A stretch of DNA of 64,000 nt from positions 25,997 to 89,996 of the forward strand of contig NZ_PQGG01000038.1 in assembly GCF_002915595.1 (NCBI RefSeq), written 5' to 3'. The translations under genes and the position numbers were made by a program. This document shows, piece after piece, positions 33,996 through 43,396 of the stretch. This DNA is from Zhongshania marina (GTDB taxonomy: Bacteria > Pseudomonadota > Gammaproteobacteria > Pseudomonadales > Spongiibacteraceae). The notes beneath the pieces were generated by a model. It had not been told where the DNA came from, did not search any database, and saw only the letters and a program-made list of their open reading frames with translations. The stretch's first letter is position 1; the number at the start of each line of letters is the position of its first letter.

Positions 33996-35024
33996 TCAAC
34001 CTGTGTGATAGATCAGTTCTTTTCCACGGCGTATGCAGCATTTATGCTTTCGCCAAAAATTCCATACGTACTGTGTTTTTGTATCTCTTTTTCCGGCAGA
34101 AGGCTCGCCGCCATATGGGAACTTAGTGCAGTCGTTTTCCACGTCTGGGTACAGCATCTGGAAAACACCTGTACGTTCATCAGATTCTGATAGAGGTCCC
34201 GGTGGCCAATAGCCTTTACCCGATGGTGCTGTCACTTCGCGATATATGTGCCCTTGGGAAGGCCGTGTGACAATATGTGCAACTCGATAAATACCCAAAA
34301 CTGAAGACTTGAATGTGTCCTGCTGTGTCGTCATGGATGTTCTTGGATAAATAGGTCCATAGTTATTTGTTGGTGAACCTAAATCATAAATTCCAAACCC
34401 CAATCCTTGCGGATAAAAGACCTCTGGAATGCCCCAGCGCCATGAAACAGCATCGAGGTTGGAAATATAATATGGAAGAAGTGGTGTTGCATCTGGATAG
34501 CAAACGAGGCCCCAAAGAGAGTTCGCGAGTACCATGTATGCAGTAATAGCAGGGTTTCCGTAAGCATCTACACTACGATGGTGTAGGTTAGCGTGTTGAC
34601 CCTTGTGCCCAGGAGACGTGAATCCGCCATGAAGATTAAAAGCAGATAAATTAAATCCTTCTACTGCCGATATTAATGTTTTTACAAAGCTAGAGTCTGG
34701 AGATGCTTGAAGAGCTTCATTGGCAACCTCCGTTTCACCCCAAGGTTCATCTTCGCCATAGTTGTAAGCTTGCATTGTGAGTTCAGGGACAAAGTTTTCT
34801 ACTTTTGTTGAGACATCGAATGTGCAAATAAACGTCGCGCATGACATCCAAAGACAGATCCCCTTAAGCTCCCAATCCATGCACGACAAAGCTGCAGCCA
34901 TTGTGTGAGTCGTTATTTCAGCGGTGTTAATTACACCATTCCCAGAATCAGCTGAGGCCCTAGAGGAAATGCTCATAATGGCGATAACAAGGTAAAACAG
35001 ATATTTGCGAGCTACGCTTTTCAT
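33996..35024 (-). CDS. Transfer protein, PFL_4710 family (TraU-like)
   Basis: 342 aa with a signal peptide (YLFYLVIAIMSISSRASA). The hallmark is a cysteine-rich N-terminal segment (SCMDWELKGICLWMSC, then TFICTFD) as in TraU/TIGR03756 proteins, which are periplasmic and need disulfides. The C-terminal part has FWRKHKCCIRRGKEL. It overlaps the next upstream gene by four bases. Confidence 0.82.
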   Translation of the reverse strand: MKSVARKYLFYLVIAIMSISSRASADSGNGVINTAEITTHTMAAALSCMDWELKGICLWMSCATFICTFDVSTKVENFVPELTMQAYNYGEDEPWGETEVANEALQASPDSSFVKTLISAVEGFNLSAFNLHGGFTSPGHKGQHANLHHRSVDAYGNPAITAYMVLANSLWGLVCYPDATPLLPYYISNLDAVSWRWGIPEVFYPQGLGFGIYDLGSPTNNYGPIYPRTSMTTQQDTFKSSVLGIYRVAHIVTRPSQGHIYREVTAPSGKGYWPPGPLSESDERTGVFQMLYPDVENDCTKFPYGGEPSAGKRDTKTQYVWNFWRKHKCCIRRGKELIYHTG

Positions 35025-35461
35025 CGATTCACCTCTCTGCTATAGATTCCTACAGCTTCTTTAAGGGACGTAACGCCATACACGACATATTTCCCATCGA
35101 AAATAATCGCAGGAATTTTTTCTACTCTTTGCTGAACTGCATTGATGATAATTCCATTGCCTTTTTCTAAGGCCTCTTCATGACTCCGCCAGGCAGGACT
35201 ATTCAAAAGCTCAAAAAAAGCTTTCTTGTACCGCTTAGGTGCAGGCCCCGGTGGCTCTCGCTTCACTAACTCGGAGACCGCTGTGTTCAATTCTGCTTTA
35301 GCATGTGTGATGGCATCCAAATTCTGGATAGGGAGAACAATATCGCCAGGAAGATCAATATCAAGTTGAACAGGATTTGCATCATTGGTGTAAATGGCTA
35401 CAGAGCCTGCAACCCCGTCTAGGCTTACCAGAGAAATCATCAGTAGAAGCACAATTCTCAT
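35021..35461 (-). CDS. Transfer protein, PFL_4709 family (TIGR03757)
   Basis: 146 aa exported protein: signal peptide, then VAIYTNDANPVQLDI and LNTAVSELVKREPPGP. The C-terminal IIFDGKYVVYGVTSLKEAVG is the conserved thioredoxin-like end of TrbC/TraW-type small partners. Overlaps the virB4 homologue by four bases at its start. Confidence 0.8.
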   Translation of the reverse strand: MRIVLLLMISLVSLDGVAGSVAIYTNDANPVQLDIDLPGDIVLPIQNLDAITHAKAELNTAVSELVKREPPGPAPKRYKKAFFELLNSPAWRSHEEALEKGNGIIINAVQQRVEKIPAIIFDGKYVVYGVTSLKEAVGIYSREVNR

Positions 35462-38442
35462 TTTGCCTTCCTGGGTTTGGGATCTGCCGGCTTTTCACCG
35501 ATACCACGGTAGTAATCAAGCATGTTGGCAACATGCTCAGCGGCTTCGACTTCGGAGATGCCAAACTTTCGCATGTAATCCATACGCTCAGCTTTTTCGT
35601 GTTTCTCTGTCATCGCCAGACTAAGATAAATAGAGGGTGGAACACTGCGAAATAGTGCCTCGACTTTCTCAGAAAGGATGACGCCTTCGGTGTATTTTTT
35701 CGGCTCTTTACGAGCTGACAGCATCAAAAACTTTTGCTCATCCGTCAGGCTTTTAAACCTAGCAATTTCCTCGATTTCCTCTTGTGGCATAACCAAGCAG
35801 ATCCACCACTCAATCATGTTGAGCATTTTTTTCGCCGAAGCCGGGAAATCTTCCATGTTCTGCGTGGCGACCCACCACCATGCACCCAACTTCCGCCACA
35901 TTTTCACGACCTTGACAACGAAAGGTGCCAAGAGCGGGTTTGTAGTGATGATGTGGCCCTCGTCGGTCAACATGACTATTGGCCGCGAATCGTGTTGGTG
36001 CTTTTCCGCGAGATTGTTTATCCGCATCATGATTGATGTATAAGAAATCGCGAGCTGGGCCCCGTAGCCTTCACGAGCAAACGTACCTAGATCCACGATG
36101 GTTACATCAGTATCCGGCCACGCCACCCCCGGCCTGTTGAAAACTTCACCTTCAAAGCCGTCGGTGAACATACGCAGAGCTTCGCCCATGTCGTAAACGC
36201 GAGGACGACGGGATGCAGGTAAATCCTCTGACTTAGAGAGTTCGACAAACCCCCATGCAATATCTTCGGTGAGCGTTTTGCGTCCCTCGGAGACCGCCTT
36301 TTCAGCACCTTTTAGAATAGCGTCACGGATGACCCGCCTGTCCGCTCTGGTCAGCTTTCGAGCTTCTTCCTCTTCACCACCTGTGATCATTAGGGTAGCG
36401 ATAATTTCCATCTCCCCCATAACGTCACGTTCGGCATCTTCTTCGTCATCATTAATATCTGTATCGTCAGAAAGTTGTTCTGCCAAAGCGTCCATCGCTG
36501 CTTTATTTCTTGCTTTCTTTTGATCAGCATCATTTAACGATGAAAAATCGCCTGGCAAATGCGCCCGAATAGATTCTTCGTCCACGATAGACTGATTACC
36601 GCCTATAGCTGAGCCCAGAAGTTCGTCGCGATCACTGGACAGGCAAAGGTGGGCATCAGCAAATGGAGGCATCGTCACGCCAGAGCCAGGCTTCAACGAA
36701 ACCTTGTTAACTGTCATACCCCTTGTTTCAAAATAATCCGCTAGGAGTCCAAACGAGTTGCCAGCTTCAATGATGAACAGCCGCGGCCTAAGCATGGCCA
36801 TAATCTGAGATGACATCGACGTCAAGAAAGCCGACTTACCGGCCCCGGTTGGACCAAGCACAAGGCCGTGGGCATTCTTCTTACGGTCATCCTGATTAAA
36901 GGGGTCGATCGTTAGTGGCTCCCCGCCCCGGTTAAAGTACATCTGACCCGCGTTACCCGTTCCACGGTGTCTACCAAAGACACTTGAAAGGTTGGCAAGA
37001 TGTTGTGACCAGGCTGGACGTGTCGCTTTGAAGTTCTTGTCCATCTTTGGTTCGTAGCACATGGGCAGATTGAAGAGATACGCGTCCAGCCCTAAAGACT
37101 CATCTTCCTCGCGAACCGGAGAAAGATTATTCGTCAGCAGAATGGTGCTCACTGAGTTTGTCTTTTTCCGCAGATCACGCAAATCATCGCCTCGGATGTA
37201 GACACACATCATCGAACGATAGAGTTTATGACCGCCACCCATCAAATCCTTAGCAATTTCACACGCTTGACGGGTGCCTTCCGCCTCTACCGACTCGCCC
37301 TTAGCTTTCTCATTGATTCTGTTGACGTGGGTTTGGATCTCATCCTGAGGTGTAACAATGATCGTGGTAGCGACTATCGATCCGGCCGGAAGCTGATCCA
37401 GCATGCAATTAGCCTGGCCACCTTTTTCGGCAGATGCCGACATGCCGGCTACCTCCCCCGCTACTTGACCAATTTTAGGGGTCCGCCTGATTTTGTTAAC
37501 ACGAACGCATCGGTGAGGAAGTCCATTGAAAGTCCATGTTTGCGATTTCGCGTCGGACTTCGGCAGCTCAAAGAAAAACGATTCCGCTAGGTCGTCCCCA
37601 GCAGGGAGGTCTTCTGGGTCGGGAAACGACACCAGATTTTTAAATTCACGGCGGTCGCCATTTGTCATTTCAGGGCGAGGATTGAACCAGCCCAGCATCC
37701 AATCTTGGAACCCACTATGGTCTCCTCGTACCAACCCAATTCCAGCAGCTGCAAATGAGGTTTCCATCTTCTGCATCGTGTCATTGAGTTCTTCTTCAGG
37801 CGTCATGCCCGCATAAGACTTCCAGCCTTTTTCAAGCCTCCGGTAGCAGATCATTTTTACGCGCCGGAGCTTGCCGCCCCAATTAGCACCAAGAACCTCT
37901 TTATCCTCAAATAACCCCCCCTCCTTGGAGATGGAGATTAAGTGCTTTTCCACATTTTGAAGATATTCTTTGGTGTATCCTGAATCGATGCAGCTCTGAT
38001 CGGGGTATTTACGCAAGACCTCAATAAAGTCTCGGAAGTCATCATCGTCATACGCATATTGCTGGATTATCCACGGACTGCCACTATGCTCTTCAAACGA
38101 GTCCTGTATCGCGTTTTGTACCAGATCTCGTTGATCTTGCAGCCAGTTGTACGAGCGGCCCTCAGAAGCGATAGGAATAATGTCATAGACGGCCGCGACC
38201 GAAATTCCATCATCCAACAAAAAGGTTTTTGAGTCCGACTGGTACTCATACCACGGCAGCCTATTGATGAAAGACGACGGCCGGTTGTACATCCTCTTTA
38301 CTTCGGCAACATCTAATGGCTTTTTTTCTTCCTGTTTTGGCTTCTGCTCCACAGCCGGCTCTGGCTCGCGGGTATCTGGTTCGGAGTCGCCGGTTTGATC
38401 GGGCTTAAAGACTTCTGCCACCTTAGAAATGAATGCGCCCAC
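35458..38442 (-). CDS. traC: VirB4/TraC-type conjugation ATPase, PFL_4706 family
   Basis: About 994 aa. The main ATPase energising assembly of the type IV secretion channel. Walker A GPTGAGKSA (in HGLVLGPTGAGKSAFLTSMS) lies near the middle, Walker B is PIVMLTDEGHIITT and the Q-motif region AWWWVATQNMEDF follows. An insert with DDDTDINDDEEDAERD, typical of this subfamily, separates the two halves. I start it at GTG 38442, which has GGAGG eight bases upstream and follows the lipoprotein stop by one base, rather than an upstream ATG inside that gene. Confidence 0.9.
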   Translation of the reverse strand: MGAFISKVAEVFKPDQTGDSEPDTREPEPAVEQKPKQEEKKPLDVAEVKRMYNRPSSFINRLPWYEYQSDSKTFLLDDGISVAAVYDIIPIASEGRSYNWLQDQRDLVQNAIQDSFEEHSGSPWIIQQYAYDDDDFRDFIEVLRKYPDQSCIDSGYTKEYLQNVEKHLISISKEGGLFEDKEVLGANWGGKLRRVKMICYRRLEKGWKSYAGMTPEEELNDTMQKMETSFAAAGIGLVRGDHSGFQDWMLGWFNPRPEMTNGDRREFKNLVSFPDPEDLPAGDDLAESFFFELPKSDAKSQTWTFNGLPHRCVRVNKIRRTPKIGQVAGEVAGMSASAEKGGQANCMLDQLPAGSIVATTIIVTPQDEIQTHVNRINEKAKGESVEAEGTRQACEIAKDLMGGGHKLYRSMMCVYIRGDDLRDLRKKTNSVSTILLTNNLSPVREEDESLGLDAYLFNLPMCYEPKMDKNFKATRPAWSQHLANLSSVFGRHRGTGNAGQMYFNRGGEPLTIDPFNQDDRKKNAHGLVLGPTGAGKSAFLTSMSSQIMAMLRPRLFIIEAGNSFGLLADYFETRGMTVNKVSLKPGSGVTMPPFADAHLCLSSDRDELLGSAIGGNQSIVDEESIRAHLPGDFSSLNDADQKKARNKAAMDALAEQLSDDTDINDDEEDAERDVMGEMEIIATLMITGGEEEEARKLTRADRRVIRDAILKGAEKAVSEGRKTLTEDIAWGFVELSKSEDLPASRRPRVYDMGEALRMFTDGFEGEVFNRPGVAWPDTDVTIVDLGTFAREGYGAQLAISYTSIMMRINNLAEKHQHDSRPIVMLTDEGHIITTNPLLAPFVVKVVKMWRKLGAWWWVATQNMEDFPASAKKMLNMIEWWICLVMPQEEIEEIARFKSLTDEQKFLMLSARKEPKKYTEGVILSEKVEALFRSVPPSIYLSLAMTEKHEKAERMDYMRKFGISEVEAAEHVANMLDYYRGIGEKPADPKPRKAK

Positions 38443-38443
38443 G

Positions 38444-38866
38444 TTATTGACCTCCGTTGCTATACAGTGGCTCCATATCGCTGACTTCGCCCGGCAGCGC
38501 ATAGTGATCCTTTTCCCACATTTTGAATTCGGTTAGATAACCAGGTATGGGCACACCGGATTCGCCGGAAAGGTGAGGAGCTACAAACATATACATGGTG
38601 GGATTAGGCAAGGTACGAAATCTAGACCGAAGCTGGGTACTCTCAGTACGAACATAGTTACTAAGATTGACATCTGGCTCTATGATCGGTCGGCGCAATA
38701 TAGATCGACGATCAAGTATTTTGCCTTCACCTACTGCGCCCATGTGCTGATCATAGACGGTTTTCATGTCCTGATCAGGCACCGGAATAATGCTGTCTTT
38801 CGTGGCACATCCGGTGGCAAGTAGGCTAATCAAGATGAGTGGCGCTACGCGGGTTGAGATCTGCAT
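38444..38866 (-). CDS. Conjugative transfer lipoprotein (TIGR03751)
   Basis: 140 aa. Signal peptide II with lipobox LLATGC (Cys at residue 20), so it is anchored to a membrane by lipid. It has the family motif VYDQHMGAVGEGKILDRRSI. It is probably the VirB7/TraV-like component that caps the outer-membrane core complex made with the PFL_4705 and PFL_4704 homologues. Overlaps the preceding gene by 41 bp. Confidence 0.82.
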   Translation of the reverse strand: MQISTRVAPLILISLLATGCATKDSIIPVPDQDMKTVYDQHMGAVGEGKILDRRSILRRPIIEPDVNLSNYVRTESTQLRSRFRTLPNPTMYMFVAPHLSGESGVPIPGYLTEFKMWEKDHYALPGEVSDMEPLYSNGGQ

Positions 38867-40313
38867 AATGGTTTACCTTTCTGCCTTCCGGGTCATAATC
38901 AATTTTTAGTTCTTCAACAATGTGCACTGCCAGAGGTGTGCCTGGCGGTACATAAATGGCATCAAAAGAATTTGCTTGCCTGCGGTCAATCCAGTTAGTG
39001 ATTTCATCAAGGCCATCCCCGATAGCCACATTCTTCGCGACCGTGCTGGCATCACCAGTCAGAGTGCTGCTTGAGGTGGTTCCATTCACTCCGGTTGAGG
39101 AGGATCGGGTAAATTCAGCATCTGCTCTAGCCTTCGCGTAGGACGACGCTGCAGACAAACCGATTCGGCCCGTAAGGAAAGAAACTGCATTGGTAATGCG
39201 CTTTCCGGTAATACACGGAATGCCATTGGTATCAGAGAACCATGCAAGTGGCTCCGATGCCTTGGTGCCAGGTTCAGGTATGGTCACAATCGTCCCGTCC
39301 TGGAACGTAAACGTCATTGAGAATATCTGGCCGCTGGTGCAGGAAAGTGTCCAATCGCCTTTGGCGATGCCTGTCATTTTTATTCCAGTGACGTTCGGTA
39401 TTTTGATGCCATTACTGGACAGATTTTCTTCACCAACAATTATTTTGAAGGGATAAGGATCGGATACCTTTCCATCGATCGGTATACGCCCTAAGAGAGC
39501 GGTCATTGAAACAGATCCAATGAGTGTTGCATTGCTTGGTATCGTATAGGCCTTTATCAGGCGCTCTTCCTTCGCTTGCTTTTTCTTGCCGGGAAGCATC
39601 TTGGCCGAGTCGCTTACTGGCGACATTACTTCAGAAAACTTAGGGAGCTTTATAGCCGATGGATCACGAGGGTCAACGTTCGCATCGACAGGGTTAATCC
39701 AGACGACCTGATCGTAATCCACGGTATTTCCCGCTTCGTCATAACCAAGTCCCTGCGGGATACCTGCATCATCAATGATGAATCCTCCGGCCGTCGTTTG
39801 ACTGTTGGACGCTGGCTCGTCGTCCTTTCTGGACATCCCTTGCAACTGTTCCTGAAGCTGGGTTATCAGGTTGCGAGTCGCCTTCGCAGACTCTTCCAAT
39901 TGCTTTGTTTTTTCTTCCTGCTTTACTTCAAGGTTACCAGCCTTTTGGTCAAGTCGTTTTTTCATTGACTCTTCCATGCGTAGAAGCCTTTCAATTTCAG
40001 ACTTCAATTTTCCATTCTCATCGACAATGACCTCGTTCTCTTTGCGTACAGCGCGAGTTTCATTGGTCAAAGTTCTCATCGTTTCGACAGGGCTATCGAC
40101 ATCCACGCCGTACTCTGCCGCAATTTCCTTCTCACCCATGATGCCAACGTCTAAGCCATTAAATTGGCTAGCAGGCCCAGATTCAACGGCAACAAGACTG
40201 CCCGCTGTAGCAGAATCGGTTGTTTTCCTTGGCCCTTTGGAAACAACGACAATTGTGATTAGTCCGAAAACAACCACAACCGCAACAACTTTTAATAAAA
40301 TATTTGAGCCCAC
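38826..40313 (-). CDS. VirB10/TraB-like core-complex protein, PFL_4705 family
   Basis: 495 aa. One N-terminal membrane helix (LLKVVAVVVVFGLITIVVVS), a long coiled coil at about residues 85-165 (ENEVIVDENGKLKSEIERLL ...), then the conserved TrbI/VirB10-like beta barrel (LIKAYTIPSNATLIGSVSMT ... GTPLAVHIVEELKIDYDPEG). It spans the periplasm and links the inner and outer membrane parts of the channel. Confidence 0.85.
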   Translation of the reverse strand: MGSNILLKVVAVVVVFGLITIVVVSKGPRKTTDSATAGSLVAVESGPASQFNGLDVGIMGEKEIAAEYGVDVDSPVETMRTLTNETRAVRKENEVIVDENGKLKSEIERLLRMEESMKKRLDQKAGNLEVKQEEKTKQLEESAKATRNLITQLQEQLQGMSRKDDEPASNSQTTAGGFIIDDAGIPQGLGYDEAGNTVDYDQVVWINPVDANVDPRDPSAIKLPKFSEVMSPVSDSAKMLPGKKKQAKEERLIKAYTIPSNATLIGSVSMTALLGRIPIDGKVSDPYPFKIIVGEENLSSNGIKIPNVTGIKMTGIAKGDWTLSCTSGQIFSMTFTFQDGTIVTIPEPGTKASEPLAWFSDTNGIPCITGKRITNAVSFLTGRIGLSAASSYAKARADAEFTRSSSTGVNGTTSSSTLTGDASTVAKNVAIGDGLDEITNWIDRRQANSFDAIYVPPGTPLAVHIVEELKIDYDPEGRKVNHYADLNPRSATHLD

Positions 40314-40323
40314 GGTTATCCCC

Positions 40324-41193
40324 TTACTTTTCCAGTTCTGCTAGACGCGCTCGCTCGGCTTCACGAACATCGTGATAGTACGTCCACGGCTGAAGTATGT
40401 TTTTCAAAGGCTCGTTGCTAACCAGGTAAAGCATTGTTGCGTCACCGGGGACGCCATTTGACTCCAGGGTATGATGCTGAAATGTTGCAAAATCAAAAGG
40501 CAGGTTGAGATCCAAATAGTCCAGTTGAATTCGCTCAGCTGACGTATTCTTCACATAAATTCCAGCGAGGTAGTACGCACCTCCACGGTAGGCAATGACC
40601 GGCGTGGACACTGTTTTGTATTTAGCCTCACCCTTGAATATCCGAATATTTGACTCTACGCCCAGCGGCGTATCAGAAATGCCACGCACTTCTTTATGAA
40701 GGCGCGTAGGTCCATACAGCCGTTGAGCCGCAAAGCGGACAAGTTCGACCGGGGTTATAACAGGAGCATCGCTCGATGGTGTACTGCCCTCTTCAATCGT
40801 GGCGATAGTTTGTCCACCAGCGACATTTTCCTCAGCAAGCAAAATTTGCACGGGCTCAAGGTTTGCCAATGATGCCTCATCCTTTGCCTCTGAAATCAAA
40901 TCGATTAACACAACTCTCCCATCCGTCAAACGCTTAATCTGAATTCGCTGAGTGGGGAAAGTTTTGTTTGGGCGGATATGCACGAATCCTTGTGCAGATT
41001 GGACTCTGAAAAGATCGCCTTCTTGCTGGCCTTTTGTCATACCGACCTGAACGTGATCACCAAACTCAATCGAGCGTTCCTCACCCTCGGTCAGAGTGAT
41101 TAACACCGGGACATTCTTGTAGTGAATAATCTCCTTGGCGACCGCGCTCATCGATACCGCTATAGAAATAGTCGCAAGTATAATTCTCAGCAT
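40324..41193 (-). CDS. VirB9/TraK-like core-complex protein, PFL_4704 family
   Basis: 289 aa exported protein: signal peptide (MLRIILATISIAVSMSAVA), then KEIIHYKNVPVLITLTEGEE. The C-terminal part has a mobile-element-typical YYLAGIYVKNTSAERIQLDY segment. Position after the PFL_4703 homologue and before PFL_4705 fits TIGR03749, the outer-membrane ring partner. Confidence 0.82.
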   Translation of the reverse strand: MLRIILATISIAVSMSAVAKEIIHYKNVPVLITLTEGEERSIEFGDHVQVGMTKGQQEGDLFRVQSAQGFVHIRPNKTFPTQRIQIKRLTDGRVVLIDLISEAKDEASLANLEPVQILLAEENVAGGQTIATIEEGSTPSSDAPVITPVELVRFAAQRLYGPTRLHKEVRGISDTPLGVESNIRIFKGEAKYKTVSTPVIAYRGGAYYLAGIYVKNTSAERIQLDYLDLNLPFDFATFQHHTLESNGVPGDATMLYLVSNEPLKNILQPWTYYHDVREAERARLAELEK

Positions 41194-41856
41194 TTACAGG
41201 CCCTCCTTATCACGCGGGTCTTCAACTGCAACCTCACCCTGAACTGCCTCTTCAAGCCGAGCAGGCTGACCATAAAATCCGTCTAGGGCCAAACCCCAAA
41301 GATTACATTCGGGATCTACATCCCAACGGGAAATTCTTATTGGGAAGCGAATAAACACGTCTTTAACGGTTTCTCCTCGGAAATCTTCAGAAACACTGAC
41401 ATCGTAATAAGCTATCCATGAATCAGCTGATTCAATAAAAACGCGCTTGGCTGTATAAGGACGATCCGGCATTTCCTGCATTGCCCTAGTTCTGCTTAAC
41501 TCATGGCGCCGCAGCCGCAATTCATAGTCCCGCTCAAGCTCCGCTTTAAATCGCGGTGTCAGATAGCAGGCTAAACTCTCAATTCGCTTTGGATAATCCT
41601 TAAGGCCTTCAACTGGCCAATTATTCATTTGCTGCCAGATGTATAGCCCGAAAGCATAGATATTGAAGGGATGGCGCTCTTTGATTCCGCGTGTAGACCC
41701 AGTGCGAAGATCTGGTGGAATATCCACCTTTATATGCTCAGGGGCCGTCTTCCAACCCCAGAATGAAAAGGCACAAATTATCGCGAGACCAACTATCACA
41801 TAGCGTAGTGTCTTGATATGTGCATCTCTGCCATCAAGTGCTTTTTTCAATCTCAT
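41194..41856 (-). CDS. VirB8/TraE-like inner-membrane protein, PFL_4703 family
   Basis: 220 aa. A short cytoplasmic head, one helix (TLRYVIVGLAIICAFSFWGW) and a periplasmic NTF2-like domain with ERHPFNIYAFGLYIWQQMNN and YLTPRFKAELERDYELRLRR. This is the TIGR03746 pattern. It abuts the next gene by one base and overlaps the preceding one by four. Confidence 0.84.
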   Translation of the reverse strand: MRLKKALDGRDAHIKTLRYVIVGLAIICAFSFWGWKTAPEHIKVDIPPDLRTGSTRGIKERHPFNIYAFGLYIWQQMNNWPVEGLKDYPKRIESLACYLTPRFKAELERDYELRLRRHELSRTRAMQEMPDRPYTAKRVFIESADSWIAYYDVSVSEDFRGETVKDVFIRFPIRISRWDVDPECNLWGLALDGFYGQPARLEEAVQGEVAVEDPRDKEGL

Positions 41857-42263
41857 TCTTCAATCTCTACTCTCTCAGGCTTTGTCACGATGACGGTTCG
41901 ACGAACATCCCATGCTTGGGTGGTATCTATGTAGTACCTGGACACAAACGACAGTTTTCGCTGTAGCGTTTTTTTCAGGTAAACGACATGCAAACCATCA
42001 GGCATTCGCCGCTTAAGCGTGGTTAGTTTTTTACCAAGAATCATCAGTGTTAGGAGTGCCAACCCAAACCCCACAGCAACACCGAACATCGCAAATCCAA
42101 TTGGTGCCAATATTAAGCAACAAGCTGGTATCCAGAAGGCGGTGCCACCAAGGGTGAGGTAGACAATCTCGGTATCGGTCATACCCCGAAAGACGACAGG
42201 CTCAGCAATGAGCCTGTCCGGAGTGAAGGAGATCTCCCTCCCCTGCATACCGAGATTGTCCAT
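41853..42263 (-). CDS. Conjugative transfer membrane protein (TIGR03750 type)
   Basis: 136 aa: N-terminal motif ISFTPDRLIAEPVVFRGMTD, two adjacent membrane helices (EIVYLTLGGTAFWIPACCLI, GFAMFGVAVGFGLALLTLMI) and a cytoplasmic tail with KTLQRKLSF. It is TraL/VirB3-like in plan, an inner-membrane partner of the VirB4 ATPase. Confidence 0.8.
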   Translation of the reverse strand: MDNLGMQGREISFTPDRLIAEPVVFRGMTDTEIVYLTLGGTAFWIPACCLILAPIGFAMFGVAVGFGLALLTLMILGKKLTTLKRRMPDGLHVVYLKKTLQRKLSFVSRYYIDTTQAWDVRRTVIVTKPERVEIEE

Positions 42264-42634
42264 TAGGTAAAGATTACCGTTGACGCTTCAGTCAGTAGGT
42301 AGATCACAAACACCAAGAGCAAAACGCCCATGCCGCCGTGCATACCCATATCGCCCCAAGTTTTCTTGCCAGATCCAATTTCGCCATAGACAGCAATCAT
42401 GTTCTTGGCAACAACGTAAAAGGCCATAACGCCCATTACCAAACCAAAGACGATAACGATGTCGTAAGCGTAACCTTTGATAAGTTCGATGTAGTTACCG
42501 TCAGTCGGCGCATTGCTGGGATCTGCCGTAGTTGGCAGAGCAGCATGTGCTGATTGAACAGAGAACATAAGCATCAGAACTTGCATGCGGAAGTCAGAGG
42601 CAACAGCCTTGACAGTGTTAAAGATTTTTTTCAC
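42263..42634 (-). CDS. Transfer membrane protein, PFL_4702 family (VirB2-like)
   Basis: About 123 aa when started at GTG 42634, which has GGAG eight bases upstream; the longer frame to 42706 overlaps the previous gene and gives an atypical head. A signal peptide (ending SAHA) and two helices (YAYDIVIVFGLVMGVMAFYV, GVLLLVFVIYLLTEASTVIF) are the layout of small pilin-like VirB2/TrbC proteins; TIGR03745 family. Confidence 0.8.
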   Translation of the reverse strand: MKKIFNTVKAVASDFRMQVLMLMFSVQSAHAALPTTADPSNAPTDGNYIELIKGYAYDIVIVFGLVMGVMAFYVVAKNMIAVYGEIGSGKKTWGDMGMHGGMGVLLLVFVIYLLTEASTVIFT

Positions 42635-42651
42635 AGGAATATCTCCATTAG

Positions 42652-42888
42652 CTACGTAGTAAAGAGGTACAACAGCACCATCAGGGAAGCGATACATCGG
42701 AACCATGTCACGAACATTTCACTACCACTGATTTCTTGATTGCCCCAATCGTTATATGAGGCAACACAAACCCAGGCCACATAAGAAATGGCCAATGAAC
42801 ATCCAATAAGCTGAATCGCCAGCATCAAACTTGATGCGGTGAGAAATCCGGCGGCTCCATCGTTGAACCACTGTATTTCCGGGGTCAT
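42652..42888 (-). CDS. Small transfer membrane protein, PFL_4701 family (TIGR03758)
   Basis: 78 aa: conserved FNDGAAGFLTASSLMLAIQL, a helix (LIGCSLAISYVAWVCVASY) and a second hydrophobic end (WFRCIASLMVLLYLFTT). Overlaps the stop of the RAQPRD gene by four bases and precedes the PFL_4702 gene by 17. Confidence 0.78.
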   Translation of the reverse strand: MTPEIQWFNDGAAGFLTASSLMLAIQLIGCSLAISYVAWVCVASYNDWGNQEISGSEMFVTWFRCIASLMVLLYLFTT

Positions 42889-43208
42889 CGATCGTGCCCG
42901 GTGTATGCAGGATCGAGTTGTTTAACTGCAGAAGGATCTACAGGCTCCATTGGCTGCATAAGATGGTGGTCTATTCCAGACCGGATTAGACGTAGATCCT
43001 CAAGCATGACGTTGTACTTGAAGGATGTTCGACTTGAAGGGGTTGACTTCCTCTCTGCATCTCGCACAAGACTTTCTATGGCCATGAGTTCTTTTGAGAT
43101 TGCGTATAGTGCTTGCCGCTCCTCCCAAAGGCCGGCGCTAACATGGCTTGTCGCCAGTAGCGATATGCTGACCAAAACAGCAGAGAGAGTCCTTCTAAAA
43201 TGCGCCAT
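42885..43208 (-). CDS. RAQPRD-family transfer protein
   Basis: 107 aa exported protein (signal peptide ending TSHVSA). ELMAIESLVRDAERKSTP, FKYNVMLEDLRLIRSGIDHH and a proline-containing tail follow the family pattern, although the eponymous RAQPRD tail is replaced by LMQPMEPVDPSAV. First gene of the mpf operon downstream of the conserved 34-bp dyad. Confidence 0.8.
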   Translation of the reverse strand: MAHFRRTLSAVLVSISLLATSHVSAGLWEERQALYAISKELMAIESLVRDAERKSTPSSRTSFKYNVMLEDLRLIRSGIDHHLMQPMEPVDPSAVKQLDPAYTGHDR

Positions 43209-43268
43209 AAAAATATCGACCGTGTTTAACCATGAGTCGATTAAATCAGACTGAAGAGTGAAAAAGGT

Positions 43269-43302
43269 TGAGATTGGGGCAGAGTACTTACCCCCAATTT
43301 TT
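43269..43302. promoter_or_regulatory. Conserved transfer operator, copy 1
   Basis: A 34-bp sequence with dyad core GGGGCAGAGTACTTACCCC, identical to 50014-50047. It lies 60 bp before the start of the RAQPRD operon. The centre AGTACT is a perfect palindrome flanked by G4/C4 arms, as in an operator; on the plus strand it is followed by a T-run, so a terminator function is also possible. Confidence 0.65.
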
Positions 43303-43349
43303 TTAGAGGTGAAGCGGTATATTTTGGTTATTTACCCACTTTGGGGTAC

Positions 43350-43371
43350 AAAAAAGCCCGGACTACCGGGC
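43350..43371 (-). terminator. Rho-independent terminator after the traD unit
   Basis: Read on minus: GCCCGG-TAGT-CCGGGC followed by six T. It lies just after the stop of the PFL_4697 homologue (43397), separating the pilL-traD unit from the RAQPRD-traG unit. Confidence 0.8.
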
Positions 43372-43396
43372 AAGGGTACACCTGGAGGAATGTACT

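Noticed and set aside
39871..40344. 157-codon plus-strand frame opposite the VirB10-like gene
   Set aside because: Antisense of a gene with clear coiled coil and beta-barrel parts; no independent evidence.
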